A stretch of 64,000 nt of DNA from Desulfobacterales bacterium (GCA_016209225.1 JACQWO010000008.1:1-64000); one strand, 5' to 3'; counted from the first letter of the stretch, positions 33,719 through 42,084 are shown. Program-made: numbers and translations. Notes: a model not told the origin generated them from the letters alone.

Positions 33719-34372
33719 ATGAAAGAAGATCACATTTGTCAGATAATGGGGATACTTCGAAAGAAAATAGCACATTGGAAGTCCCCTGTGATAACCCTAG
33801 TTGCTGAGACATCAAAAGACCCCTTTAAGGTACTAACCTCCTGCATACTCAGTACGAGAACCCAGGATGGAACTACAATTCAAGCATCGAGGAGGCTCTT
33901 CGGCATAGCGGACACTCCTGAGAAGATGCTTAAATTGAAGGAATGGGAACTGGAACAGATTATATACCCCGTGGGTTTTTATCGAAATAAGGCAAAAAAT
34001 ATCCTTTCTACATGCAAGAAACTGGTAGAGGAATATAATTCTCATGTCCCCGATGAGATTGACGAACTCCTGAAACTACCAGGGGTGGGCAGGAAGACAG
34101 CAAACCTGGTAGTCACCAAGGGATATGGAAAACCAGGTATATGTGTTGATACCCATGTACATCGAATTTGTAATCGCTTAGGTTATGTAAATACAAAAAA
34201 TCCACAGGCCACAGAATTTGCCCTCAGAGCCAAGCTCCCCAAAGAGTTTTGGATAGAAATTAACGACCTTTTAGTGTCTCTGGGGCAGAAGATTTGTCGC
34301 CCTGTCTCACCCAAGTGCACCGAATGTCCCATAGAGAATCTTTGTGATAAGGTAGAGATAAGGAAGAGCTGA
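33719..34372 (+). CDS. nth: endonuclease III
   Basis: 217-residue HhH-GPD DNA glycosylase/AP lyase for oxidised pyrimidines. The helix-hairpin-helix LPGVGRKTANLVV (about 120) contains the catalytic Lys, VDTHVHRICNRLG the catalytic Asp. The C-terminal 4Fe-4S loop is C-x6-C-x2-C-x5-C in CRPVSPKCTECPIENLC. The usual LSQQTTD segment reads LSTRTQD here. No ribosome site precedes the ATG; another in-frame ATG lies at codon 10. Confidence 0.92.
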   Translation: MKEDHICQIMGILRKKIAHWKSPVITLVAETSKDPFKVLTSCILSTRTQDGTTIQASRRLFGIADTPEKMLKLKEWELEQIIYPVGFYRNKAKNILSTCKKLVEEYNSHVPDEIDELLKLPGVGRKTANLVVTKGYGKPGICVDTHVHRICNRLGYVNTKNPQATEFALRAKLPKEFWIEINDLLVSLGQKICRPVSPKCTECPIENLCDKVEIRKS

Positions 34373-34415
34373 TATTCGTCGGTTAAGCGATAACGAAAAA
34401 CGGTGAACGGTTATT

Positions 34416-35246
34416 TCACATTTTTTCCAGTCTTTCTATCCGTTTCTCTATTGGCGGGTGGGTACTGAAAAGGCTCAATACCCCGCCACCCCGCAACGGA
34501 TTAACTATGAACATATGGGCAGTAGCAGGATTGGTCTCCATAGGGACTCTCTTTACCCCCTGTTCCAGTCTTTTTAATGCCTGTGCCAGATAATGGGGAT
34601 TTCCGCTTATCCTTGCCCCTCCCTCATCAGCCAGGTATTCTCTAGACCGAGAAATAGCCATCTGTATCAACATGGCGGCAATGGGAGCGATTATTATCAT
34701 GGCCAGGCCAGCGATAGGGTTCCCTCCCTCATCCTCGTCCCCCCTTCCAAAGATCATGGCCCACTGTGCCATATGAGCCAGCATACTGATTGCGCCGGCG
34801 ATGGTGGCAGCTATGGTTCCGATCAAGATATCCCCGTGTCTTATATGAGATAACTCGTGGGCCAGGACCCCGGATAGTTCCTCCTTGCTCAAAATTTTTA
34901 AGATACCCCGGGTTACTGCTACTGCTGCATGATGGGGGTTTCTACCGGTAGCAAAGGCGTTTGGGGTATCGTTGGGGATAATATAGAGCTTGGGCATAGG
35001 CATTCCTGCCCTCTGCCTCAATTCCTCTACCATGCGGTACAACTCTGGCTCATCCGCTTGCCCTACCTCCTGAGCCCGATACATCCTCAGAACTATCTTA
35101 TCGCTAAACCAGTAAGTTCCAAGGTTCATCCCGCAGGCTATTACGAAGGCGAAGAACATACCGCCTCTTCCCCCAAATATACCGCCAACCCAAATCAGGA
35201 GTAAAGTTAAACCCACCATTAAACCTACTGTCTTAACGCTATTCAT
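34416..35246 (-). CDS. htpX: membrane zinc metalloprotease HtpX
   Basis: 276-residue M48 protease that removes damaged inner-membrane proteins. Two N-terminal membrane helices (about 5-50), [21 protein letters not shown], the zinc site [10 protein letters not shown] (about 128) with a downstream Glu in [15 protein letters not shown], two further helices between ([20 protein letters not shown] and [20 protein letters not shown]), and [17 protein letters not shown] at the end. GAGGAG lies 7 nt before the ATG. It is convergent with nth. Confidence 0.94.
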   Translation of the reverse strand: MNSVKTVGLMVGLTLLLIWVGGIFGGRGGMFFAFVIACGMNLGTYWFSDKIVLRMYRAQEVGQADEPELYRMVEELRQRAGMPMPKLYIIPNDTPNAFATGRNPHHAAVAVTRGILKILSKEELSGVLAHELSHIRHGDILIGTIAATIAGAISMLAHMAQWAMIFGRGDEDEGGNPIAGLAMIIIAPIAAMLIQMAISRSREYLADEGGARISGNPHYLAQALKRLEQGVKRVPMETNPATAHMFIVNPLRGGGVLSLFSTHPPIEKRIERLEKM

Positions 35247-35476
35247 AATCGATCTCCTCTTGCAGTTGTATGATTTGAGGTTAGCTCACCTCGGTTAAAC
35301 CAGACCCCCTTGCAAACGGGACATTCATAAATAAAAAATACCTTAAAGGAGGGGGGGAAGTCAAGGAATAACGTTTCTATTCGTGACTATTATATCATGT
35401 CCGGTTTAATAAATATCAAATGGCATGGTAGATAGTAAAATCAAATTGACACCATCAGGCTGTTGATATAATATGA

Positions 35477-35687
35477 TAACTACTCAGGGGTCAGGAGTCA
35501 GTAGCCAGAATCCAGAATAAAAGCAGTGGAAAACTATCGCTAAGATGATACGTAGAACAAATATGGGCCTTTTGCTATACAATCAAGTCTTGAAGATATT
35601 TAGCGGGTTTCCTCTCGTCGTGCCTCCTCGAGGCATGCCTTTTCATTCTGACTCCTGAATTCTGGCTTCTGGCTCCTGAGTAGTTAC
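35477..35687. repeat. inverted heptamer element with TAACTACTCAGG/CCTGAGTAGTTAC ends
   Basis: TAACTACTCAGG at 35477-35488 and CCTGAGTAGTTAC at 35675-35687 are inverted ends. Inside, GGTCAGGAGTCAGTAGCCAG on the left mirrors TGACTCCTGAATTCTGG and CTTCTGGCTCC on the right; the middle is unrelated sequence. It fills most of the 468-bp gap between htpX and rnc (35247-35714); no gene is seen there. Confidence 0.8.
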
Positions 35688-35720
35688 GATGCATGTTATC
35701 AGTGGAAGGATAAGTTGATA

Positions 35721-36434
35721 ATGGAGAAGGCTAGAGTCAAAAAACTTAAGAAATTACAAAATAGAATTTCCTATAAATTCAAAAATTTAAATCTACTAGA
35801 TCATGCACTTACCCATAGGTCTTTCGCCAATGAGAATCAATCTCAATCACTTAAGGACAATGAACGACTTGAGCTTTTAGGCGACTCTGTCCTGGATGTG
35901 GTAATTACTCGCCTTTTGATGGACAGGTTTCCCGATTATACGGAGGGAGACCTCTCTAAAGCCAGGGCTGCTATAGTTAATGAGAAAAGTCTCTCTTCTA
36001 TCGCCAGTAATTTAGAACTTGGTGATTATCTTCTCTTAAGTAAAGGAGAGGAGATCACCAATGGGAGAGGCAAAGACTCTATATTGGCAGCATCATTTGA
36101 GGCCCTTGTGGCATCCATTTATCTTGATAGAGGTTTCAACAAAGTATTCAAGGTAATAGCCAGACATTTTTCTCCGATATTAGCTGAGGAGAAAAAAGAG
36201 GGTTTTTATAAAGACTTTAAAAGTCAACTCCAGGAGTATTCCCAGAGTTTTTTTAAAACTACGCCTAGATATGTAATTACTGGAGAATCTGGGCCTGATC
36301 ACGATAAGACCTTTCAGATCGATATCTTAATAAACGGTAAGGTTGTTGGGAAAGGTCTTGGTAAGAGCAAAAAGGAGGCGGAACAGAAGGCTGCAAAGGG
36401 AGCCCTGGATGTACTTCTAAAAACCCGGCAATAG
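35721..36434 (+). CDS. rnc: ribonuclease III
   Basis: 237 residues. N-terminal RNase III domain with NERLELLGDSVLDVVIT (signature with catalytic Glu/Asp, about 44-60), TEGDLSKARAAIVNE and ILAASFEALVASIYLD (second catalytic Glu). The C-terminal dsRNA-binding domain (about 160-235) holds DFKSQLQEYSQ and GKGLGKSKKEAEQKAAKGAL. It matures rRNA and cleaves structured RNA; the many long intergenic hairpins here would be natural substrates (inference). ATG at 35721 is used; TTG at 35715 lies closer to AAGGAT and is an alternative. Confidence 0.94.
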   Translation: MEKARVKKLKKLQNRISYKFKNLNLLDHALTHRSFANENQSQSLKDNERLELLGDSVLDVVITRLLMDRFPDYTEGDLSKARAAIVNEKSLSSIASNLELGDYLLLSKGEEITNGRGKDSILAASFEALVASIYLDRGFNKVFKVIARHFSPILAEEKKEGFYKDFKSQLQEYSQSFFKTTPRYVITGESGPDHDKTFQIDILINGKVVGKGLGKSKKEAEQKAAKGALDVLLKTRQ

Positions 36435-36567
36435 TTCACAGAGATCAGAAGTCAGAAGCCATCCGCCTCTGGCAGATTGCTGAGAAGCAACTAATTTAAT
36501 AGTATAGGAATCTCCTTTTTAAATAACTTTAGACACTTTAAACTTTAGCTCACTTTAGGCACTCTTT

Positions 36568-37686
36568 ATGCGTTACTTTATTATCCCCATCTTTGTACCC
36601 CATCTGGGATGTCCACATCAGTGCATCTTTTGTAATCAAAGGAGCATTAGTGGGGTTTCTAATCTTGCAACAACTCCAAACCTCTTGGAGAAGACCGTAA
36701 AACTCTATCTTAAGACATGGGGAAAGAAGGAGGGCTTTAAAACCCAGATCGCTTTTTATGGGGGGAGTTTTACAGGGCTAGGTTTAAAGATTCAGGAATC
36801 TTTACTCTCCAAAGCCCATGACTTTATCGACAGGGGAGAAGTCAGCTCGATCAGGATTTCAACCCGCCCGGACTATATTGATTCGGAGACTCTATGTTAC
36901 TTGAAAGATTATGGGGTTGATACTATTGAATTGGGGGTCCAGTCCATGGCGGATAGGGTATTGATGCTTTCCAGGAGAGGGCATACCTCATCGGATGTTG
37001 AGATGGCTGTAGAGACCATTAAAGGGTATGATTTAGAGCTGGGGCTTCAGATTATGCCGGGTTTGCCAGGAGATACCCCTGACCTAATCATGAACACAGT
37101 AGATAGGATTATAAAAATGAGGCCGGATTTTGTGCGTATTTATCCTACCCTGGTTATCAAAGATACTCCCTTAGAGGAGCTTTATTTAAGAGGGAGCTTT
37201 TTGCCAATGACATTGGATAAAGCTGTAAATATCTGCAAAAAGGCCCTTTTAAGATTTAAAATTGCTGATATTCCGGTGGTAAGACTTGGGTTGCAATCAA
37301 CCCCTGAATTAGAAAGACAGGGGACCATTATTGCAGGTCCCTATCATCCCTCCTTTCGCCATCTGGTAGAGTCTGCTATTTTTTTCGAGATGGGGAAGAG
37401 ATTGATTGAAAAAAGCCCTCTCTATGATGAAAGATTGACTTTTAGAGTAACGCCGGAAGATTATTCCTACTTCTGTGGCCAAAAAAACGGGAATATTGCT
37501 AAACTGAAGGAAAGATATAACGTAGGACATATACAGGTTATCCGAGAGATGGGTGTCAAAAAGGGCACCCTCGAATTGTTAGCCGGTTCTTCGATATTCT
37601 GTATTGAACGTGAAGAACTCAACCGTTCACCGTTCACCGTTCACCGTTTACCATTGAACCCTGAACCGTTGAACCCTGAACAGTGA
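36568..37686 (+). CDS. radical SAM protein of the HemN/Elp3-like group
   Basis: 372 residues. HLGCPHQCIFCNQRSISG supplies the CX3CX2C 4Fe-4S/SAM site near residue 15. IAFYGGSFTG is the GGE-like SAM motif, followed by IRISTRPDYID, TIELGVQSM and LQIMPGLPGDT. These are shared with archaeal/clostridial Elp3-related and HemN-like proteins; substrate unknown, a tRNA modification being one option. It lies between rnc and era, a position where such genes recur. The final 20 or so codons (NRSPFTVHRLPLN and on) translate a heptamer repeat array and do not belong to the fold, so the original stop has been lost or moved. Confidence 0.8.
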   Translation: MRYFIIPIFVPHLGCPHQCIFCNQRSISGVSNLATTPNLLEKTVKLYLKTWGKKEGFKTQIAFYGGSFTGLGLKIQESLLSKAHDFIDRGEVSSIRISTRPDYIDSETLCYLKDYGVDTIELGVQSMADRVLMLSRRGHTSSDVEMAVETIKGYDLELGLQIMPGLPGDTPDLIMNTVDRIIKMRPDFVRIYPTLVIKDTPLEELYLRGSFLPMTLDKAVNICKKALLRFKIADIPVVRLGLQSTPELERQGTIIAGPYHPSFRHLVESAIFFEMGKRLIEKSPLYDERLTFRVTPEDYSYFCGQKNGNIAKLKERYNVGHIQVIREMGVKKGTLELLAGSSIFCIEREELNRSPFTVHRLPLNPEPLNPEQ

Positions 37687-37710
37687 ACCCTGAACCGAGA
37701 AGCGTGAACC
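37621..37710. repeat. heptamer array ACCGTTC/GAACCCT across the radical SAM stop
   Basis: ACCGTTC repeated three times, then GAACCCT, GAACCGTT, GAACCCT, GAACAGT, GAACCCT units in about 7-bp steps, ending in GTGAACC directly before the era ATG. It supplies the C-terminal peptide and stop of the upstream gene and the whole spacer in front of era. Confidence 0.9.
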
Positions 37711-38598
37711 ATGGAACTTAAATCCGGTTTTATATCCATAATTGGCAATACTAATGTAGGGAAGTCTACTCTGCTAAACTATGTTCTTGGGGAGAAGATT
37801 GCGATTGTCTCTGATAAACCCCAGACTACTAGAAACAGGATACTGGGGATTAAAAACAACCCTATTGCCCAAATGATTTTTCTTGATACCCCGGGAATAC
37901 ACAAGGCAAAACCTCAACTAAACAGATATATGGTGAAGGAAGCGATCAAGACTTACAGTGATGTGGATATAATCCTGCTTTTGGTCCAGGCTAATACAGG
38001 TATTGCTGATGGAGACCGTTTTGTTATTGAGACCCTTGAAAAGGTTAAGATACCAATTATCCTGGTGATAAATAAGATCGATTTAATAAAAAAAGAATCC
38101 CTTTTGCCTTTGATAGATGAATTCAGCAAGTTATACGATTTTAAAAGTATTATCCCCATATCAGCTTTATCAGGGCAGGGAGTTGATCTGTTAATAAAGG
38201 CAATAGAGGGTTTACTCCCCCTCGGACCGAAGTATTTTCCTGAAGAAATGATTACGGATTTACCAGAGCGTTTTATAGTGGCAGAGATAATAAGGGAAAA
38301 GATCTTCCATCTTACCTCTCAGGAGATACCGTATTCAGTGGCTGTTGTAATAAACGATTTTAAAGAGAGGGAGGGTGTAAATACCATTTTTATAAGGGCT
38401 GCAATCCATGTAGAAAAACCCTCTCAAAAGGGGATTCTAATAGGCAAAAAAGGGAGTATGTTGAAGAGAATCGGTCAGCTGGCAAGAATTGACATTGAAA
38501 ATCTCTTAGATGCTAAGGTCTACCTCGAATTATTGGTGAGGGTGGAGAAAGACTGGAGCAAGGATATCAAAGCGTTGAGAAAGCTAGGTTATAGATAA
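37711..38598 (+). CDS. era: GTPase Era
   Basis: 295 residues. G1 GNTNVGKSTLLN (residues 11-22), G3 DTPGIHKAK, G4 NKID, G5 ISALSG. The C-terminal KH domain has IFIRAAIHVEKPSQKGILIGKKGSMLKRIG and the family ending VYLELLVRVEKDWSKD. It binds 16S rRNA and assists 30S assembly. The start codon abuts the heptamer array and has no visible ribosome site (GTGAACC ATGG); the family N-terminus supports this ATG. Der follows after 3 nt. Confidence 0.95.
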   Translation: MELKSGFISIIGNTNVGKSTLLNYVLGEKIAIVSDKPQTTRNRILGIKNNPIAQMIFLDTPGIHKAKPQLNRYMVKEAIKTYSDVDIILLLVQANTGIADGDRFVIETLEKVKIPIILVINKIDLIKKESLLPLIDEFSKLYDFKSIIPISALSGQGVDLLIKAIEGLLPLGPKYFPEEMITDLPERFIVAEIIREKIFHLTSQEIPYSVAVVINDFKEREGVNTIFIRAAIHVEKPSQKGILIGKKGSMLKRIGQLARIDIENLLDAKVYLELLVRVEKDWSKDIKALRKLGYR

Positions 38599-38601
38599 AA
38601 T

Positions 38602-39912
38602 ATGAAACCGGTAATCGCAATTGTTGGCAGACCCAATGTAGGAAAGTCGACCCTTTTCAACAGGATCGTAAGGAGAAAAAAGGCTATTGTAGGGGATGAA
38701 CCGGGTATCACCAGGGATAGAAACTATGCTGAAGCGGAGTGGGATGGCGGTGTTTTTTTATTAATTGATACTGGTGGCTTTGAGCCGGGGGTCAATGACG
38801 AAGTGGCTTTACACATCCATCAGCAAGTTCAGTTGGCGATAGAAGAGGCGGATTTGATTATCTTCTTGTTTGACGGTAAAGATGGGCTTACACCAATAGA
38901 TATAGAGATAGCCGAAAGGTTGAGAGAAGTAAAAAAACCTGTAATCCATGTTATAAATAAGATTGATGGTGAAAGACAAGAGGAGAAGATATATGACTTT
39001 TACCGGATCGGTGTAGAAAACCTATATCCAATATCAGCACAACATGGAAGAGGAGTTGGTGATCTGTTGGATGAGGCACTCAAACTTCTTCCTCCATCCT
39101 CCGAGATAAGATACAACGAGAGTTTAGTAAAGATAGCGGTGCTGGGAAGACCAAACGTAGGAAAATCATCCCTGGTTAACAGGATTCTTGGGAATGAAAG
39201 GGTGATAGTCAGCGAAAAACCAGGTACCACTAGAGACACCATAGATACACCACTTAAAATAGGAGAAAAAGAGTACCTTCTGATCGACACAGCGGGGATT
39301 AGAAGAAAAGGGAGGATCAGTCGCCAACTGGAAAAATACAGCGTAGTTGAGGCATTGAAGAGTATAGACAGATGCGATGTAGCCATTATCCTAATAGATG
39401 CCAAAGAAGGGATCACCGAACAGGATGCCAAAATAGCTGGTCTGTCACATGATAAAGGAAGGGCATCTGTCTTGGTGGTAAACAAATGGGATTTGATTGA
39501 AAAGGACTCTTATACTATTTATAAGTATACGGAAGATATAAGGTATAATCTAAAATTTATCAGATATGCCCCTATTATTTTCGTTTCGGCTCTAACCGGG
39601 CAGAGGGCACTGAAGATTATAGACTTAGTTGACAGAGTAGCAGAACAGTATCAGAGAAGAGTGCCTACCTCTGAGTTAAACAGGATTTTTGAAGAGGTTA
39701 TACTCTCTAACCCACCGCCGATGTACCGAAACAAAGAACTAAAACTCTATTATATAACTCAGGTTTCAATAAAACCCCCTACATTCGTTATCTTTGTCAA
39801 CTATCCTGAAGGAATTCACTTTTCCTATGAGAGATATATAGTGAATAAGATACGTGAAAATTTTGAGTTCGATGGAACACCTGTAAGGGTTTTTTTTAGG
39901 GAGAGGGGTTAA
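38602..39912 (+). CDS. der: ribosome-assembly GTPase Der (EngA)
   Basis: 436 residues with two tandem GTPase domains. First: GRPNVGKSTLFNR (about 8-20), DTGGFEPG, NKID. Second: GRPNVGKSSLVNR (about 181), DTAGIRRKGR, NKWD. The C-terminal KH-like domain has RRVPTSELNRIFEE and KLYYITQVSIKPPTFVIFVN. It is needed for 50S maturation. It is transcribed with era and ends just before a CCATCGGCT hairpin that may terminate the transcript. Confidence 0.96.
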   Translation: MKPVIAIVGRPNVGKSTLFNRIVRRKKAIVGDEPGITRDRNYAEAEWDGGVFLLIDTGGFEPGVNDEVALHIHQQVQLAIEEADLIIFLFDGKDGLTPIDIEIAERLREVKKPVIHVINKIDGERQEEKIYDFYRIGVENLYPISAQHGRGVGDLLDEALKLLPPSSEIRYNESLVKIAVLGRPNVGKSSLVNRILGNERVIVSEKPGTTRDTIDTPLKIGEKEYLLIDTAGIRRKGRISRQLEKYSVVEALKSIDRCDVAIILIDAKEGITEQDAKIAGLSHDKGRASVLVVNKWDLIEKDSYTIYKYTEDIRYNLKFIRYAPIIFVSALTGQRALKIIDLVDRVAEQYQRRVPTSELNRIFEEVILSNPPPMYRNKELKLYYITQVSIKPPTFVIFVNYPEGIHFSYERYIVNKIRENFEFDGTPVRVFFRERG

Positions 39913-39920
39913 ATCAACCA

Positions 39921-40038
39921 CCATCGGCTGAAGCCGATGGCTTGAGGGTTCAAGGATTCGAGGGGTCAAGTGAAAACAGATGTCCATTCTTGTCCTTGAA
40001 CCCTTGAATCCTGGACCCCTTGAATCCTTGCTGCCAGT
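39921..40038. repeat. CCATCGGCT hairpin plus inverted octamer array
   Basis: CCATCGGCT-GA-AGCCGATGG at 39921-39940, the same cap as at 20301-20322, then GAGGGTTCAAGGATTCGAGG on the left and CTTGAACCCTTGAATCCTGG with CCCCTTGAATCCTT on the right. It fills the der-Nudix gap. Confidence 0.8.
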
Positions 40039-40067
40039 ATGTCAGGGAAGGAAAAACAGGGAACTTT

Positions 40068-40499
40068 ATGGAACCAGGTAGGATTATCATTGCTGTAGGG
40101 GCGGTTATCGAGGATGGAAAAGGGAATATCCTCCTTGTAAAGCACGTTCCAGAGAGAGGTGGGTTCTGGCAGAGGAAATGGATCTGCCCTGGCGGAAAAC
40201 TCAATCTTGGTGAAAAGATAGAAGATGGGATTAAGAGAGAGGTGAGAGAGGAGACCCATCTGGATATCATTTTAAAAACCCCTATAAAACCCTTTGAAAG
40301 GATAGTGAGATCAGGGGATCAGATAGAGCTCCATGTAGTCTATATTGATTATCTGGCAGAGGTAATAGGAGGAAAGCTGGAGCCGGATGACGATGTGGGA
40401 GAGGCTATATGGATAGGTAAAAATGCTATTTCAACGATCTGGGATGAATTGCATGAAGATACAAGAAAGCTTTTAACCATGGCTGGGATAAAGGTTTAA
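40068..40499 (+). CDS. Nudix hydrolase
   Basis: 143 residues. The N-terminal strand RIIIAVGAVIEDGKGNILLVKH is followed by the Nudix box G-x5-E-x7-REVREETHLDI (about 45-70), in which the usual Gly before the last hydrophobic residue is His. The catalytic REVREE core is intact. Such enzymes hydrolyse nucleoside diphosphate derivatives; substrate not predictable. ATG 40068 follows CAGGGAACTTT. The frame upstream of it is repeat DNA. Its stop overlaps the end of a convergent radical SAM remnant by a few bases. Confidence 0.85.
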   Translation: MEPGRIIIAVGAVIEDGKGNILLVKHVPERGGFWQRKWICPGGKLNLGEKIEDGIKREVREETHLDIILKTPIKPFERIVRSGDQIELHVVYIDYLAEVIGGKLEPDDDVGEAIWIGKNAISTIWDELHEDTRKLLTMAGIKV

Positions 40500-40684
40500 A
40501 ACCCACTATGCAGTCCGGCCCTTCCGGCAATCGCTATTGCCTCCTGATATTCCTGTGAGCTAATTCTCCGCTTTAACTCTGGAAACTCATCTGCTCTATA
40601 CATAGGACGATATTGGGACATGATATTAAGATAGGAGTCCTTTGATATATCCGTGGCGATAAACTCGCCTCTGATACGTTACGA
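40496..40684 (-). pseudogene. C-terminal remnant of a PflA/PflX-like radical SAM protein
   Basis: Read on the minus strand, about 60 codons give EFIATDISKDSYLNIMSQYR, then a segment containing YRADEFPEL, and RRISSQEYQEAIAIAGRAGL before a stop at 40496. This resembles the C-terminal end of pyruvate-formate-lyase-activating-enzyme-like (PflX) proteins, in which V-N-V-M-x-Q-YRP is followed by Y/F-P-E-L/I and R-R. The radical SAM core is absent and a stop (TAA) closes the frame upstream at about 40685-40687. A 5' piece with its own ATG (about 40759, preceded by GAAGGAGGAAG) runs only 18 codons. The gene is dead; its origin is deduced from this motif only. Confidence 0.6.
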
Positions 40685-40908
40685 AGTTTTTCAGCAAGTT
40701 GTGGCAATGTCAGTCTCTTTTGTGCTATCTATCTTTGCGGCGGTCATATCTTCCTCCTTCGTTAATGTTTTTTGGCAAAAACACTTTATCGGAAGAGAAG
40801 ACTGACTGCCACTTTTTTAACCCGCAAACTGTGCGGGAAGATATTAACTTTTACACAAAAAAATTGTTCACTCAGTAAAGTGGAGCAGGATCACTTGATA
40901 GATAATAA

Positions 40909-40940
40909 CAAAAACCCCCGGCTTTTACCGAGGGTTTTTG
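40909..40940 (-). terminator. hairpin terminator downstream of 40976-41359
   Basis: CAAAAACCC (40909-40917) pairs with GGGTTTTTG (40932-40940) around a GC-rich loop. In either direction the hairpin ends in a run of T. It lies 36 nt after the stop of the minus-strand gene. Confidence 0.75.
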
Positions 40941-40975
40941 TGAATAGATGGAAGATCTCCTCTTTTCTAGTAAAA

Positions 40976-41359
40976 TTATAGTCCGAGATCTAGACCCAAT
41001 TGTTTTTGCATTTCTTTAGTCCATGTAACTACCCAACCACCTTTTTTCGAAACTTCAAACTTTTCAGCCGTAATGGCTTTAAACTTTGCGCTTATATTTC
41101 CTGTAACTCGCACCTTCGTATTTATATATCTCGATAAAACTGCACGGTCCAAATTAGAAACAAAGTAATAGCCATCTTTAGCAGTTAGAACCACAAAGAC
41201 TTGTTCAAGGGCAACCAGCGGGTCTTCTTGCCCAATAGGACAGATCTTACCTTGTGTAACACAATGATAACCCTGGACTGTACCTTCTATTTGCGCCGCA
41301 AATGCCAAAACAGGTAGCAAGACAAGCGCAAATGCAATAAGTATTAATTTTTTCTTCAT
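40976..41359 (-). CDS. small exported protein, OB-fold-like (hypothetical)
   Basis: 127 residues with a clear signal peptide (KKKLILIAFALVLLPVLAFAA, cleavage near 22). The mature part has two Cys close together (GYHCVTQGKICPIGQ), which could form a disulfide or bind a ligand. Beta-rich segments VFVVLTAKDGYYFVSNL and INTKVRVTGNISAKFKAITA look like a small OB-type barrel. No family name can be given. Downstream is a clean terminator; upstream lies a good promoter at 41624-41652 with a leader of about 260 nt. It is next to two exported selenoproteins, so a periplasmic redox or metal role is possible but unproven. Confidence 0.75.
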   Translation of the reverse strand: MKKKLILIAFALVLLPVLAFAAQIEGTVQGYHCVTQGKICPIGQEDPLVALEQVFVVLTAKDGYYFVSNLDRAVLSRYINTKVRVTGNISAKFKAITAEKFEVSKKGGWVVTWTKEMQKQLGLDLGL

Positions 41360-41461
41360 TTTTACCTCCTTTTAATTGACAAACTTTTTCTCAAATCTCA
41401 TCTCAGTTGATATAAAGTGTCCTCAGTACGATCCTTTAAATTGATCTAAAAAATATATATA

Positions 41462-41566
41462 TCAGTCACCTCCTTTCTTATCCTTCACAACATTGGCATC
41501 TTCTCCCAAACTTGTGAAATTATGGAGCATGAAGCACTTTCTTGTGGTAGAACCCCCAAATCGCAT
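41462..41566 (-). CDS. possible leader peptide / small ORF
   Basis: 34 codons within the 5' leader of the 40976-41359 gene: starts MRFGGSTTRKCFMLHNFTSL and ends in a Lys/Gly/Asp-rich tail. It has no strong ribosome site. Its composition is not obviously random, and an AGGAGGT overlaps its stop. It could be a leader ORF or a fragment of a lost gene. Confidence 0.22.
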   Translation of the reverse strand: MRFGGSTTRKCFMLHNFTSLGEDANVVKDKKGGD

Positions 41567-41623
41567 GGCAGTTCTTGATCCCACAAATCAATCTCTTTAA
41601 CCGTCATTCAACTATGGAAAGCA

Positions 41624-41652
41624 ATAGTATCATCTCATATTTATATTGTCAA
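41624..41652 (-). promoter_or_regulatory. sigma70 promoter upstream of the small exported protein
   Basis: On the minus strand a consensus TTGACA (41652-41647), a 17-nt spacer and TACTAT (41629-41624). It points toward the 40976-41359 gene and lies just after the end of the Sec-thioredoxin gene. Confidence 0.7.
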
Positions 41653-41681
41653 CAATTTTTGACAAAAACCCCATTAAATAA

Positions 41682-42083
41682 CTACTGCCTTTTCTTTTCC
41701 CATCTTTTTATATTTCCATATATAAATCTCTCAAGAACTTGCTGTTCTGCCCCTCCTATAAGACGGTCTATCTCTTTATTGTCCTTATCAACAATGATAA
41801 ATGTTGGAGTATAAGCGATTCCGTATTTTTCCACCTTCTCTTTTCCCTTGTCAGTTTTAATATCTAGAATCTGGAATTCTCGAAGCTGAGATGTATATTT
41901 CTTTTTAACCCTATCAACGATAGGTTCCATCTTCTGGCAAACATGTCAGTAAATAGAATGAAATTGTATAAACTTCAATTCGCTTTTACTCTCTTCTTCC
42001 TTAGCCCACCCTAACGGTAAGAACAGAATAAAAAGAAGGACTGCAGATAAAATTACCTTTTTAAAATATTCTAACCGTCTCAT
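41682..42083 (-). CDS. exported selenoprotein thioredoxin (Sec-x-x-Cys), UGA at 41946-41948
   Basis: 133 residues if the in-frame UGA at codon 46 is read as selenocysteine. Residues 1-28 (RRLEYFKKVILSAVLLFILF...GWA) form a signal peptide or anchor. KFIQFHSIY-Sec-HVCQKMEPIVDRV is the thioredoxin active-site helix with UxxC in place of CxxC. YGIAYTPTFIIVDKDNKEIDR supplies the cis-Pro loop, then IGGAEQQVLERFI. Frame, spacing and fold continue perfectly across the UGA, so this is not a frameshifted pseudogene. The ATG lies 1 nt after the stop of the peroxiredoxin gene. A hairpin 3' of the UGA fits a bacterial SECIS. It probably reduces the neighbouring peroxiredoxin or periplasmic disulfides. Confidence 0.85.
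41910..41924 (-). promoter_or_regulatory. candidate bacterial SECIS hairpin of the Sec-thioredoxin
   Basis: On the mRNA, CCTATC-GTT-GATAGG forms a perfect 6-bp stem with a GUU loop, extendable by AA/UU pairs around one bulge. The loop starts 27 nt after the UGA, within the 16-37 nt window known for bacterial SECIS elements, and has G-U at the loop start as SelB prefers. Confidence 0.65.
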
Positions 42084-42084
42084 T

